Of a stretch of DNA of 64,000 bases, positions 25,715 through 35,300 are shown piece after piece. Made by a program: the position numbers and the translations under genes. The notes under the pieces were generated by a model that was given only the letters and a program-made list of their open reading frames with translations, did not search any database and had not been told where the DNA came from. Numbering within the stretch: the first letter of the stretch is position 1; each line of letters starts with the position of its first letter. Source of the stretch: Nitrospinia bacterium (GTDB lineage Bacteria > Nitrospinota > Nitrospinia > Nitrospinales > JAJDAT01); NCBI GenBank assembly GCA_029261715.1, contig JAJDAT010000001.1:124001-188000 (forward strand), given 5' to 3'.

Positions 25715-26977
25715 ATGGGGAAAAACATCATTCTTTGCTCAGATGGCACTGGAAACCAAGGGGGTGTCACCCCCGATAGCAACGTTTTCAAACTTTATAA
25801 CGCTGTAAAAATTAATAAATCAGCAAAAAACGATAACGAAGAAAATAAAGAAACGTTTAAAGAGCAGGTTGTCTTTTATGACAATGGAGTCGGCACTTCG
25901 TCATTCAAGCCAATGAAAGCTTTAGGCGGTGGCATGGGCGTAGGCTTTGAGGACAATGTTCTCGACTTATACGAATTCCTGGGCCGAAATTACAGAGAAG
26001 GAGACGACATCTACATTTTCGGCTTTAGCCGAGGTGCGGCTACGGTGCGTGCATTCGCTGGAATGATAGAGCATTGCGGACTTGTCGTAAAACACAAAAA
26101 TGACGAAAAAGAAATGGACGAAGACGTTTTTGATCAACTCATTAAAGATGCCATGGCTGCATATAAAAAAGGCAAACTTGAAAGAGATCAAGATCATATA
26201 ATGAAACGAGTCATAAGTAAAAACTTCAAAGATGCAGATGATTTCAGAAAAAATCACGCTTATAAGCATGATGAATATGCTCCTGATGGAAGACTACACA
26301 TTGAAGTTATGGGGATTTGGGACACCGTTTCCTCTTTAGGCACTCCGCAAATACCATGGCTCGACACGCTAATAAACGTTTTCTTACCTCATAGGTTTTA
26401 TGATCTTTCGCCCGATAATTGCGTAAAAAACGTCTACCATGCTATGGCAATCGACGACGAACGCAGAACTTTCTGGCCCTTAGTCTGGAATGAAAAAATG
26501 TTTGACGGCGAAGGGAAAAAGATTGAGCAAGTCTGGTTTACAGGTATGCACTCGAATGTCGGAGGCGGATATGATCGCCATGAATTGTCCAATATCACGT
26601 TTGATTGGATGATGGAACGACTCGAAGGTCATGCAAACGCTTCCAAACCTCGTAATGGTGGCCTTGAGCTAAAAGAGGATGTAATTACAGGAGCGCGGGA
26701 AGATGCGAACCCATTCGGAAAAATGTACGATTCTCGCGACGGGCTGGCTGTCTATTACCGCTATAGCCCTCGCCCAATCCAAAAATTATGCGATAACATT
26801 TTAAACAGTCGCATCAAGATCCATGACTCTGTGATTCGCCGAATGCGATATTGGACGGCCGGGTATTCCCCAAGTCAATTACCAGAAGAATTCGAAGTTG
26901 TCTCCACAAGAGAACCAGGAACAAATCCCGCTACCCCTGAAAGTTTTGAAAGAGTATTCATGGATATGAAATCGTGA
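25715..26977 (+). CDS. DUF2235 alpha/beta hydrolase (Tle1-like phospholipase)
   Basis: A 420-residue protein with the DUF2235 opening KNIILCSDGTGNQGG, the YDNGVGTS motif, the nucleophile elbow FGFSRGAATVRAF (Ser105), and late motifs GIWDTVSSLG and VWFTGMHSNVGGGY that carry the catalytic Asp/His region. DUF2235 includes type VI secretion phospholipase effectors (Tle1), but many members are of unknown role. There is no signal peptide. The ATG follows AAGGAG at 7 bases. It opens the island with the patatin and LecA-like proteins. Confidence 0.88.
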   Translation: MGKNIILCSDGTGNQGGVTPDSNVFKLYNAVKINKSAKNDNEENKETFKEQVVFYDNGVGTSSFKPMKALGGGMGVGFEDNVLDLYEFLGRNYREGDDIYIFGFSRGAATVRAFAGMIEHCGLVVKHKNDEKEMDEDVFDQLIKDAMAAYKKGKLERDQDHIMKRVISKNFKDADDFRKNHAYKHDEYAPDGRLHIEVMGIWDTVSSLGTPQIPWLDTLINVFLPHRFYDLSPDNCVKNVYHAMAIDDERRTFWPLVWNEKMFDGEGKKIEQVWFTGMHSNVGGGYDRHELSNITFDWMMERLEGHANASKPRNGGLELKEDVITGAREDANPFGKMYDSRDGLAVYYRYSPRPIQKLCDNILNSRIKIHDSVIRRMRYWTAGYSPSQLPEEFEVVSTREPGTNPATPESFERVFMDMKS

Positions 26978-27079
26978 GCGTTATATAAGAACTGTCACAA
27001 ACTCATAATATTCAATCTTTTTGGGAAAAATTAGATTGAAAATTAACTAAAAACTCATTTGTTTCCAAAAGAGGACAAC

Positions 27080-27505
27080 ATGGAAAACTGGAATCAATTA
27101 AAAGATCATAGCTACAACTTAATCTATAAAAGACAATTTCTTTATTGGGCCTTTTTAGCAATCTCAGCAGTCCTTATTTTATTCTCGCTAGTTTTATGGA
27201 TCAAATCTCCTTTGATGGACGCAAAGGCAATAGAAACATGGCAAAACGCCTCATGCTTGCATTGGTTATTGGCACATCTTGCCGATATCATGCGTTATGT
27301 GTTGCCAGACTTTTTTAATGGCTTCATCACCTTTGTAGTAATTCAATACCCGGTATGTCTAGTCGTACTTGGAATTATTATTTGGTTTTTCAAATGCCAG
27401 CGTAAAAAACTTGTCAATGGTCAAGATGCAGCTCGCAGAGCAATGCGTAAATTAGTCATCAAAAAATGGAAACAGTTGAAAGAAGAAGACCAAATAAGAG
27501 GTTAA
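27080..27505 (+). CDS. Small two-helix membrane protein
   Basis: About 141 residues from the ATG preceded by AGAGGA, beginning MENWNQLKDHSYN. An in-frame TTG 21 bases earlier is less likely. Two membrane helices are visible (FLYWAFLAISAVLILFSLVLW and FITFVVIQYPVCLVVLGIII), each preceded by charged residues, with a Lys-rich cytoplasmic tail. In this position it could be an immunity or anchoring partner of the DUF2235 hydrolase; that is context inference. No family recognised. Confidence 0.65.
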   Translation: MENWNQLKDHSYNLIYKRQFLYWAFLAISAVLILFSLVLWIKSPLMDAKAIETWQNASCLHWLLAHLADIMRYVLPDFFNGFITFVVIQYPVCLVVLGIIIWFFKCQRKKLVNGQDAARRAMRKLVIKKWKQLKEEDQIRG

Positions 27506-27538
27506 TTAAATAACTAGTCTCAACAGGAGAAAAAGGAA

Positions 27539-28072
27539 ATGAGTACAAGGCATCATTCCACCGACGCTAACAAAGAACAATGTACTGTTATCCCTTCTCC
27601 TGACTATGAAGCCATTGGTGGCTCTCGCTCGCTCTCCAAAACTTTAAATAAGAGGGAGTGTTTCGAATTGGAAGTAAAAGCGGATAGCATATGGAATGCA
27701 TCAGGCATCCGCTTAGATCCGAATGGTAAATATGATCTTCAAGTAATCAAAGAAATTTCCCCTTTGATAGATAAAACCATTCCCTCCACACCAACAGGTT
27801 GGAAGCGAGACTCCGAAGAAGTAAAGAGCTTTAACCTCATTAAAAAAATATTTTTTTGGGGAGCAAAATATCGCCGAAGAGCTCCCGACCATGAATGGTT
27901 TTACTTAATGGGCGCTGTGAAAGGCGCCGAATACAAGCAATTCCCTATCGGAAATGGCGTCTCTGGACAAACAGTTGTCGATGGTGAATTCTGTGCCTTC
28001 GTTAACGATCTATACTCCACATACAAGAAGAACTATGGTTCTCTTCTCCTTAGGGTAACGCGGACAGAATAA
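27539..28072 (+). CDS. LecA (PA-IL)-like beta-sandwich protein
   Basis: A 177-residue protein. The pattern FELEVKADSIWNASGIRLDPNGKYDLQV plus the end DGEFCAFVNDLYSTYKKNYGSLLLRVTR resembles the galactose-binding PA-IL/LecA-like module (ADxxWxxTGI ... AFxND...YxNNxGSLxLxVxR). Such modules appear in lectins and next to phospholipase effectors. A GGAGAAAAAGG ribosome binding site precedes the ATG. There is no signal peptide. Sugar binding is not shown. Confidence 0.65.
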   Translation: MSTRHHSTDANKEQCTVIPSPDYEAIGGSRSLSKTLNKRECFELEVKADSIWNASGIRLDPNGKYDLQVIKEISPLIDKTIPSTPTGWKRDSEEVKSFNLIKKIFFWGAKYRRRAPDHEWFYLMGAVKGAEYKQFPIGNGVSGQTVVDGEFCAFVNDLYSTYKKNYGSLLLRVTRTE

Positions 28073-28163
28073 AAATAACTTGGAAGTTTTTATTTGCTAA
28101 AACTTTATTACACACCAAAACAATCCATTCCAAAGTTCACATAAAGCTCGAGAGAAGTGTGCC

Positions 28164-31100
28164 ATGCCAGAAAATGAAGATAATAATAAACACTCCCCTT
28201 TGTTTGAAGAAAAAGTTTTTCCAGAAGAATGGATCTATTTAAAACAGCGACGGAACCACTTAAATAATAACCAAGGCACGACGCTCCCAAAACCTCCTCC
28301 AACCTTGGAAGAAGATGCGCCTACGGTTCAGGGACTAAACTGCTGTCTAGCCCCGCCAATTTACGTTAGTATAAAGTTTATTTCTCTAATTCCCCAAAAA
28401 CCAACTGTTGATTACGGGGTTGTAGGCCTTGCAATGTCTGGCGGTGGCATTCGTTCGTCTACATTTAATCTTGGTATTGTACAAAAACTAGTCGAAAAAG
28501 ATTATTTCCAATTTATTGATTATATGTCAACCGTCTCAGGCGGTGGATATATAGGAAGTTGTATCAGCACAATCTTTGCCGGAAAAAACAAAGACAATGA
28601 AAAAGATTGGAAAGATAGCAAAAGAGCCTTTGTAAAAAAATGGACTACGCCTAATAAGAGAGAAGGTAATACTCGAAAAAATAAATTTAAAAAAATTCTC
28701 AATCGCTTGGTTTACCAAGGCAAAGATGAAAAGAAAGACTGGACAAAGAGTTTCTTTACAGGCTTGAAAAACCTGATTACATCAACTCAAACCACTGGGA
28801 GCCCCCAAATCCCCTTTAAACACAAATGGGGAGAGCCAGAACATAATGCATTTAGACACCTTCGGAACTACGCAAGTTACTTAGCTCCCAAAGGTTGGAC
28901 GGATATGATTCGTTTCCCATTTTTAATTTTAAAAGGAATCGTAATCAATTCGATCATTATTGCTCCTTATATAATGGCCGCAGCTATTATTACAGTTTTA
29001 ATATCGGGTAAAGACATATACAACGCCTACCTCAATACCTTCACCCCACAAAAAATAATAGAAAAGAAAATATCAAAATCTTTAGCTTTGATACCAGATG
29101 CAAAAGGTATTCTTGTAGACTCCAATTCTAATCAAACAAGACTTATTGGAAAAAAGCTAACTCAATTCGATATTCAGGAAAAAACCAAGGAGAAGATAAA
29201 ATCCGTAGCTCTGCAAGACATATTAGAAGTTGTAAGAATAAAACTAGTGAAGACAATAAAAATTGAGAACCTAAATGAGGGTCTAGATAAAGTTTTAAAG
29301 GATATAAGGTCTTCTATTCAAGAAAAGCTTAAGGAAAGGGAATCCACACTTCAAGGATTGCCAGAACTTATAACGACCGCAATTAAAGAAAAGTTCGAAG
29401 AAAAGAAAATTATCCTTAAAGAATCACCAGAACATATAACAACCGCAGTTAAAGAAAAGCTCAAGAAAAAAGTCCCCTCCTTTCAAGAATTACCAGAACA
29501 TATAACAACTGCGATTATAAAAAAATTCAAAGAAAAAAAATTCGCCCTACAAGATAAAGATCAAGCGTCTGAACTTATCACAAATATAATTAAAGAAAAA
29601 CTCAACGGAAAAGAATCCTCTCTTCAAGAAATACCAGAAATTATATCAACCGTAATTAAAGAAAAGATCACGAATATAAAAGACGAGAACCCAGAAAATA
29701 TTTTAGAGGATCAGAAAAATATTTTAAAGAATATAAGAACTTCTATTAATGAAGAACTCAATGAGCAAATTAAGATTTTACGAAACGTTCAAACAATAGA
29801 ATTTCGTAAACTACACAAAAAGCCAAAAGATCCTTTACAAAAAATTGAAATTACAACTTGCGACTATTCAAACTGCCAGCCCAACCCTAATAGTCAAGAA
29901 ATACAATTTATTGGTCAACCCATCGACCTTTCAGCCAATCAGTGGACTTTTTTACCGCCCCAAAAGCAGACTTACTACACTATAAGCTTGGGTTTAGCCT
30001 TTCTCTTTATTCTTATCTTATATCCCTTTTTTCAATCAGTTTGGCCATCAAACCGAGAAACCCGAAAAACCACTACAAAGCGCTTATCACTATTACTTTT
30101 GCTTCTAATAATTGCCGCATTTATTGAGTCCCAACCCTATGTTATCTATTATTATTCTGCCTCTATTTATAAATTAAAAAATGTTTCCGTTATAGATAAT
30201 GACTTGTTAAGCGCCGCATTTGGAATCTTAAGCGCAATTCTTGCGGCTATTTTCTCTGGAACCGGTTTATCAAAGAAATCCGGTCTTATCGAAAAACTAA
30301 AATTATATTTTATCGGCTTTTTAGGGTTTGCGTCTCTGTGGATTCTGTATTTAGCCCTTTGTCGCCACATCCTATTTAAACGTCACGAATGGGAATGGTT
30401 TGGCTTGCTTCCAAAATGGTTGACCAGTCCAGAATATGATTGGAATCTTTTAAAATTAAATGGGGCGGAAATAGTTGATACGCCACCGCAATTAGCGGGC
30501 ATTGTTCCTTCGAGTTATGGAATAAGCCAAGACATTATTATCTATTCTATAATCGCATTTGCTATATTTTTATATACGCGTATCTTTGTGGATATAAATA
30601 AACATTCCATTAACCGTTTTTATCGCGATCAATTGAGTAAAGCATTTTTATTTGCGCTTTCTGATGACGGTAAAGAAGTTAAGGCATGCGACAGTTTATA
30701 CCTTTCAGAACTCGGCGGTAATAGCAAATCTCACATTGCCCCCTACCACTTAATTAATACGGCATTAAATCTACCTAATTCAAAAAATCCTGATTTAATT
30801 AGAGGAAGAAATACGGACTTTTTTATTTTCAGCAAATATTTCATTGGAGGTGAAATCACTGATTACTATAAAACAAATGAATTTGAGGAGCAGGGAATAG
30901 ATCCACACATTGATCTAGGATCTGCAATGTCAATTTCCGCCGCTGCCGCCACTCCCAATGCAGGAACCACGACGATAAAACCATTAGTGTTTATCATGGC
31001 AATGCTCAATATTCGATTAGGATATTGGCTCCCGAATCCCACCCCCAACCTAGGCAAAGAAGAAAATAATGCCAAGGACATATTTTCTAAGGCCAAGAAT

Positions 31101-31814
31101 CTACTTTATAAGGTCATAAATATATTTCCGAATAATTTCTTACGCTTCGTTGAAGGACCTAGCCCAAAATTTCTTTTATGGGAAATGTTTGGTTTAATTG
31201 ACGAAAAAGATTCGCATGTAAACTTATCCGATGGCGGACATATTGAAAACCTAGGAGTCTATGAGCTTTTGAGGAGGCGATGCAAATACATTATTGTTGG
31301 CGATGGAGAAGCCGATCCTGATCTCAAGTTTGAAGGTCTCGCAATTTTGATGCGATTGTCTCGTATCGATATGGGAATTGATATTAATATCAACGTGGAG
31401 CATCTTGAAAAAAATGAAGAAACAGGTATGAGTCAAGGGCATTGGACTATCGGAACCATTCGCTATGGGAATGGTGAAGAAGGTAAACTACTCTACGTCA
31501 AACTATCCATCACTGGGGACGAAAATCGCTACGTAAAGGAATACCGTTCACGAAAAGAAGGAGCTGACTTTCCACATCAAAGCACAGCCGACCAATTTTT
31601 TGACGAAACCCAGTTTGAAGTTTACCGAGCGCTAGGTCATCATGTAGCAAGCGATCTATTTCCTAATAAGGATACAGACGATTCTGAAGAGTTTTTAGAC
31701 GATAAAAATTGGGACGTAAAAAAATGGTTCGATTACTTATCGAAAAAAGACGAAGAAAATAGAAATACTTTCAAGCGCGAAAGAGAATGGTATGAAAAAA
31801 GGAGCGGTTCTTAA
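28164..31814 (+). CDS. Large membrane patatin-like phospholipase
   Basis: A 1216-residue protein. The oxyanion motif SGGGIRSSTFNLG (92-104) is followed by the nucleophile region MSTVSGGGYIG, with Ser125 and a non-canonical Thr at the first position of GxSxG. The catalytic Asp lies in LSDGGHIENLG (about residue 1023). Between these the protein has a hydrophobic segment near residue 265, a repetitive charged helical region (about 350-540), and several membrane helices (about 605-765). Patatins hydrolyse membrane phospholipids; such splits with internal membrane segments occur in large membrane-linked members. It shares the island with DUF2235 and LecA-like genes. Confidence 0.85.
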   Translation: MPENEDNNKHSPLFEEKVFPEEWIYLKQRRNHLNNNQGTTLPKPPPTLEEDAPTVQGLNCCLAPPIYVSIKFISLIPQKPTVDYGVVGLAMSGGGIRSSTFNLGIVQKLVEKDYFQFIDYMSTVSGGGYIGSCISTIFAGKNKDNEKDWKDSKRAFVKKWTTPNKREGNTRKNKFKKILNRLVYQGKDEKKDWTKSFFTGLKNLITSTQTTGSPQIPFKHKWGEPEHNAFRHLRNYASYLAPKGWTDMIRFPFLILKGIVINSIIIAPYIMAAAIITVLISGKDIYNAYLNTFTPQKIIEKKISKSLALIPDAKGILVDSNSNQTRLIGKKLTQFDIQEKTKEKIKSVALQDILEVVRIKLVKTIKIENLNEGLDKVLKDIRSSIQEKLKERESTLQGLPELITTAIKEKFEEKKIILKESPEHITTAVKEKLKKKVPSFQELPEHITTAIIKKFKEKKFALQDKDQASELITNIIKEKLNGKESSLQEIPEIISTVIKEKITNIKDENPENILEDQKNILKNIRTSINEELNEQIKILRNVQTIEFRKLHKKPKDPLQKIEITTCDYSNCQPNPNSQEIQFIGQPIDLSANQWTFLPPQKQTYYTISLGLAFLFILILYPFFQSVWPSNRETRKTTTKRLSLLLLLLIIAAFIESQPYVIYYYSASIYKLKNVSVIDNDLLSAAFGILSAILAAIFSGTGLSKKSGLIEKLKLYFIGFLGFASLWILYLALCRHILFKRHEWEWFGLLPKWLTSPEYDWNLLKLNGAEIVDTPPQLAGIVPSSYGISQDIIIYSIIAFAIFLYTRIFVDINKHSINRFYRDQLSKAFLFALSDDGKEVKACDSLYLSELGGNSKSHIAPYHLINTALNLPNSKNPDLIRGRNTDFFIFSKYFIGGEITDYYKTNEFEEQGIDPHIDLGSAMSISAAAATPNAGTTTIKPLVFIMAMLNIRLGYWLPNPTPNLGKEENNAKDIFSKAKNLLYKVINIFPNNFLRFVEGPSPKFLLWEMFGLIDEKDSHVNLSDGGHIENLGVYELLRRRCKYIIVGDGEADPDLKFEGLAILMRLSRIDMGIDININVEHLEKNEETGMSQGHWTIGTIRYGNGEEGKLLYVKLSITGDENRYVKEYRSRKEGADFPHQSTADQFFDETQFEVYRALGHHVASDLFPNKDTDDSEEFLDDKNWDVKKWFDYLSKKDEENRNTFKREREWYEKRSGS

Positions 31815-31855
31815 AAAACCGCATCTCCCCCAAATAAGAAGCGCCAACTAATGAA

Positions 31856-32299
31856 CTAAGTCGCTCCTAAGCGTGTTGTAGAATATTCTTTGATTGCCGC
31901 TTCTAACGATTCTACATTCCAATCAACCACAGCTTTTGTTTTAATAGCTAATTCAGGGGGCAACTCCTCTCCACCCGGAAGAGCCATCGATAATGGAGCG
32001 ACTCCATACATCTGACAAAAGTAGATAATGTGTTTAGTCCAAAAATTATGAGTATCAAACAGGCGTGGAAAAATTAAAGCGCAATTACTACTGCGGACTT
32101 GATCGCTCATATGCCATTTTAATTTTTGTAATCCTGTAACGGACTCAGGATCATCAATAGCCGGATCGTGTTGTGTATCGCTGCAAATTCTAACTTTGAA
32201 ACTTTGGACATCGTTCAACAACTCGATCAATCGATTGTAATCTTCATCGGCAGCCCAAGCGTGACTAATAAATAATTTATACGTTTTCACATACGGCAT
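31856..32299 (-). CDS. ThsB/MTH538-type TIR-like protein
   Basis: A 147-residue single-domain protein. YKLFISHAWAADEDYNRLIELL is the TIR-like opening of the MTH538/ThsB family, followed by VRICSDTQHDPAIDD, a helix with SNCALIFPRLF and the end VDWNVESLEAAIKEY. The type I TIR protein ThsB of the Thoeris defence system makes a cyclic ADP-ribose signal; here no ThsA partner is seen nearby. Small TIR proteins also have other roles, so defence is inference. Confidence 0.8.
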   Translation of the reverse strand: MPYVKTYKLFISHAWAADEDYNRLIELLNDVQSFKVRICSDTQHDPAIDDPESVTGLQKLKWHMSDQVRSSNCALIFPRLFDTHNFWTKHIIYFCQMYGVAPLSMALPGGEELPPELAIKTKAVVDWNVESLEAAIKEYSTTRLGAT

Positions 32300-32620
32300 A
32301 TATTTAAATTAAAACCTCAGATTATGTCTATTAATATTGCCATCCCCCACCCTGAGTTTAAGATTTGGATTCTGACAAATTTGAACTTATGACTATATCA
32401 TCAACCGCTTGAATTTTATATTCTTCGTAATCGACTAAAGAACTAATTTCACGCACCTCACATAACTCATCGATAGAAAATAAACATACAAGACGCAAAA
32501 GACACAAAGAATTAAAACTTGAAAAAAGCCTTTACATTTATATTAATCTCAGATATTTTTCGCACACAAAACTTCATTTTATCTCCACCAAAATCAATAC
32601 CCTCGCATAAGCAATAAAAC
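32300..32620. other. Intergenic region, nothing recognised
   Basis: About 320 bases, AT-rich, with A-rich stretches. No supported gene. Confidence 0.4.
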
Positions 32621-32950
32621 AAATCCATTCTAATAATTCGGGACGACCAATTTGAAACGCTCCGTAAAGGGATGCTAGAGAATTTCGAAAACCGCATGGT
32701 CGACCATTTAAAAAAATTCTTCCCAGAACAATGCCTGAAGCTCGGCGAAAACCTGGATAGAAATACAACTTGTAGGAGAAAACAGTAAACCCATTGCAGA
32801 CCAAAAATACGAAATCGAATTGCCCGACGGAACCAAAAAAAAGACTCCTTAAACAAAGACGGCAAAGCGCGAGTAGAAGGAATCGACAAAGGAGAATGCC
32901 AAGTCTCATTTGTCGATATTGATCAAGAAGCCTGGGAATCAGTATCATGA
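32621..32950 (+). pseudogene. Decayed injection-system accessory gene (three frame pieces)
   Basis: Three frames hold consecutive conserved-looking pieces: DDQFETLRKGMLENFENRMVDHL with KFFPEQCLKLGE, then WIEIQLVGENSKPIADQKYEIELPDGTKK, then LNKDGKARVEGIDKGECQVSF. The first resembles the N-terminal domain, and the latter two the prealbumin-like domain, that sit beside PAAR/LysM genes in contractile injection-type loci. Residues between piece 1 and 2 are missing and a frameshift occurs in the A-run near 32835. It is a broken gene and the function is only inferred. Confidence 0.55.
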
Positions 32951-33598
32951 CGGAAACCCCAAAAAACCATAAGCCCCGTAACTTATAAAGCCAAAACCGA
33001 CGACTGTATTTCTTCCATCAGGTTTGAATCGAGCTTTTTTCCCGTAACCTTGTGGGAACTACCAGAAAACGCGGAGTTAAAGAAAAAACGGAAAAACCTC
33101 AACGTATTACAAGAGGGCGACTCGATACACGCCCCAGAAGTACGAAAAAGAACGTTCGCCTACCAAACCGGAAAAGTTCATAAATTCAAACTAAAAGGCG
33201 TTCCAGAAAAATTAAAACTGCGTTTTTTAAAAGATGGGGAACCGCGCAAAGGGTTGGAATATGAATTGGAAGTAGATGGCAAAAAATTTAAAAGAAAAAC
33301 AGATGATGAAGGGATTTTAGAGCATTGGATTGCGCCAAATTCTAAAACAGCCAAACTTGTTGGACACGAATTAGGAACTTATAACCTCAGCCTTGGAGGT
33401 CTGGATCCTGTTGACAACGAATCCGGAGCGCAAGCGCGGTTGGTTAATATGAACTTTCTGGAGAACCTTAAAGAAGACGAAAAGACCTACACTAAAGCCC
33501 TGCGATTATTTCAAGAAAATAACGATCTTGAGATGCCCGGAAAATTAGATTTGCCCACTCAGGAAAAGCTCATCAAAAGCAGCGAAGAAAAATCATAA
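32947..33598 (+). pseudogene. LysM/peptidoglycan-binding accessory protein with 5' frameshift
   Basis: From ATG 32947 the frame is lost after six codons in an A-run (32961-32966); another frame then reads for about 215 residues to 33598. The LysM-like start (TYKAKTDDCISSIRFES, LWELPENAELKKKR) is followed by a beta-rich module (KLRFLKDGEPRKGLEYELEVDGK) and a peptidoglycan-binding-like end (ARLVNMNFLENLKEDEKTYTKALRLFQ). Such proteins accompany T6SS/ECIS-type DUF2235 effectors. One base change would restore it, so sequence error is possible. Confidence 0.6.
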
Positions 33599-33613
33599 AG
33601 GGTCTTTGTAAAA

Positions 33614-33751
33614 ATGGAAAATTGAACAAGCAAACGAATCAGAGAAACTTGTCAACACTGTGGCTCAGATACGCTTGTATCATGCCTAGGTGGCTGTGGA
33701 CTACTTTGCTGCTCACCCCACCTTCATGCATCTGCCCTCTGTAAAGAATGA
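33614..33751 (+). pseudogene. Short cysteine-rich ORF with in-frame TGA at codon 4
   Basis: After MEN-TGA the frame reads TSKRIRETCQHCGSDTLVSC and continues with CGLLCC and HLHASALCKE to the next TGA. The Cys/His pattern resembles a zinc-binding peptide. The early stop may be a TGG-to-TGA mutation. No family was recognised. Confidence 0.35.
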
Positions 33752-33758
33752 AACTCCA

Positions 33759-34247
33759 ATGAGAATCAAAACACTTTTGGGATACTTAGCAGGTTTACCT
33801 TTTGCAAAAGCTAGTGTTTTTGCAAACAATACAAACTTTTCTGGTGGATGGGAAGGTTGATTACAGGCTGAGATTGGATACGCAATATATGGAGCAAATA
33901 CTTCATCTCTAATAAGAAGAGAGGTTAAATATCCTGATGGAGTGGGAGCATCTTTGAATTACGCTCCAGGTCCATCACCTGTAGCAACGCCAGACGCAGC
34001 TGCTGGCGTAGGAGCCACCGACGAAACATATATAGAACTAAAATGTATCAATCCCACTGTCGCCAATCCCATAAACAACGCATGGATTCGATTTGATAAT
34101 GATGTTGTGAAAATAGAAGTTCTAAAGGCAGTTAATGGGACTCTTATATGTCAATTAGCCACGTGTGGTATATTTAGGCTCATAGATCTTGCCGCTGCCG
34201 CGCCTTTGTCTAATTACTGGGGCGGTATCCGCAGCGTTATGTACTAG
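33759..34247 (+). pseudogene. Secreted-type hypothetical protein interrupted by TGA at codon 34
   Basis: From ATG 33759 a signal-peptide-like start (MRIKTLLGYLAGLPFAKASVFA) runs to TGA at 33858-33860. The same frame continues for 129 codons (LQAEIGYAIYGANTSSL, TPDAAAGVGATDETYIEL) to TAG. The second part looks like a mature domain with Ala/Gly-rich and beta-type stretches. Either a nonsense mutation or a real stop with an unrelated downstream frame. No family was recognised. Confidence 0.45.
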
Positions 34248-35031
34248 ACACCAGATCTGGTAATGTCTCCCCCCCCCTAAGGATGTAGCTTCAGGTGGAA
34301 CTCCCCGTCTATTCATTATTGCTGTTTCCGTTTAATTCAAAGTAAAAAGGAAAATTTTTTATCTGAGGTTCTATTTCTTTAATAAAAAACCTTAAAAAGT
34401 TTCAAACAGAAGGAACAAAAGCTCCAAACTTTTTATTAATGAGCCTTTCCCAACAAAGATACCTTTTTCCTATAAGAATCAACCTCAGGATTTGAACGAT
34501 AACTCATTGCCAAAATTTAATGATGTTACGACTGATATTGAATGAAAAGTCGAAAATAATAAAATCTTATCTAATTTCAATTTCAAATTTAATAAAAACT
34601 GTTAGGCCCCAAAAACCTCCAAACTCATCCCCACTCATATAAAAGCCTAAAAAAAATTACTAATAATCTCAAAAAATTGGAATAAATAATGAAGATTAAT
34701 CTCTTTATATTCTGAGAAGGGAAGTAAAGTTCCATATGACGTCAAAACTCCCTTCCCAAGCCCAACGTACCCAATGCGTTGGGCTTTTTTATTTTTTGGC
34801 AAATCAAATTCAGATACTATTAATGTAATACAAACTATCGTAACAAACGTAACAAAATACTTTGCTATAATAAAAATGCAGTTATCACTGTATTAAAAAT
34901 AATAAAATAAAAACTTACTTTTATTTTTTCTTTTCTCCGATTAAAATTATGATGACTTTTTTGCTAAAAATTCGTTAATATAGTTAAAAAAGATTAATTC
35001 GTACCTTTGAAATTTTTAGGAGTTGCTAAGT
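34248..35031. other. Intergenic region with one hairpin-terminator pair
   Basis: About 780 bases without a protein gene. The only clear structure is the hairpin plus terminator at about 34713-34791; the rest is AT-rich spacer. Confidence 0.5.
34713..34791 (+). ncRNA. Candidate small RNA: hairpin followed by strong terminator
   Basis: GAAGGGA (34716-34722) can pair with TCCCTTC (34749-34755). Directly after, AAGCCCAACG and CGTTGGGCTT (34758-34786) form a 10-bp stem with a T-run. No protein gene ends just upstream, so an independently transcribed RNA is possible. A promoter was not convincingly found. Confidence 0.3.
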
Positions 35032-35292
35032 ATGCCAGGAAAACGAAATGCAAACATATTGCCAAAATTAGGAGAACGGTTAAAGAAGTGGAGAAAGTCG
35101 GAAGGTCTTAGGTTGGCCGACGTGTCCAAAATGATTAAAGGAACGTCAGGACCACTCTCTGAAATAGAAAACAACAAGAGCTATCCAACCGTCGAAACCA
35201 TAGCCATGTTTCATAAAAGAACAAACCTAAACATAATGTGGTTATTGTTCAACGAAGGCGATATGTTGAAGAAAAAAAGCAAAGGTAAGTAA
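35032..35292 (+). CDS. XRE-family HTH regulator
   Basis: An 86-residue protein from the ATG with AGGAG 9 bases upstream; a TTG three codons earlier overlaps that site and is rejected. The Cro/C1-type HTH reads LPKLGERLKKWRKSEGLRLADVSKMIKGTSGPLSEIENNKSYPTVETIAMF, almost the whole protein. It is a small repressor-type DNA-binding protein; target unknown. It is followed by a strong hairpin at 35301-35333. Confidence 0.85.
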   Translation: MPGKRNANILPKLGERLKKWRKSEGLRLADVSKMIKGTSGPLSEIENNKSYPTVETIAMFHKRTNLNIMWLLFNEGDMLKKKSKGK

Positions 35293-35300
35293 ACAAACTT

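Noticed and set aside
34713-34791. tmRNA or 6S RNA
   Set aside because: Only a hairpin and terminator are visible, with none of the conserved features of those RNAs.
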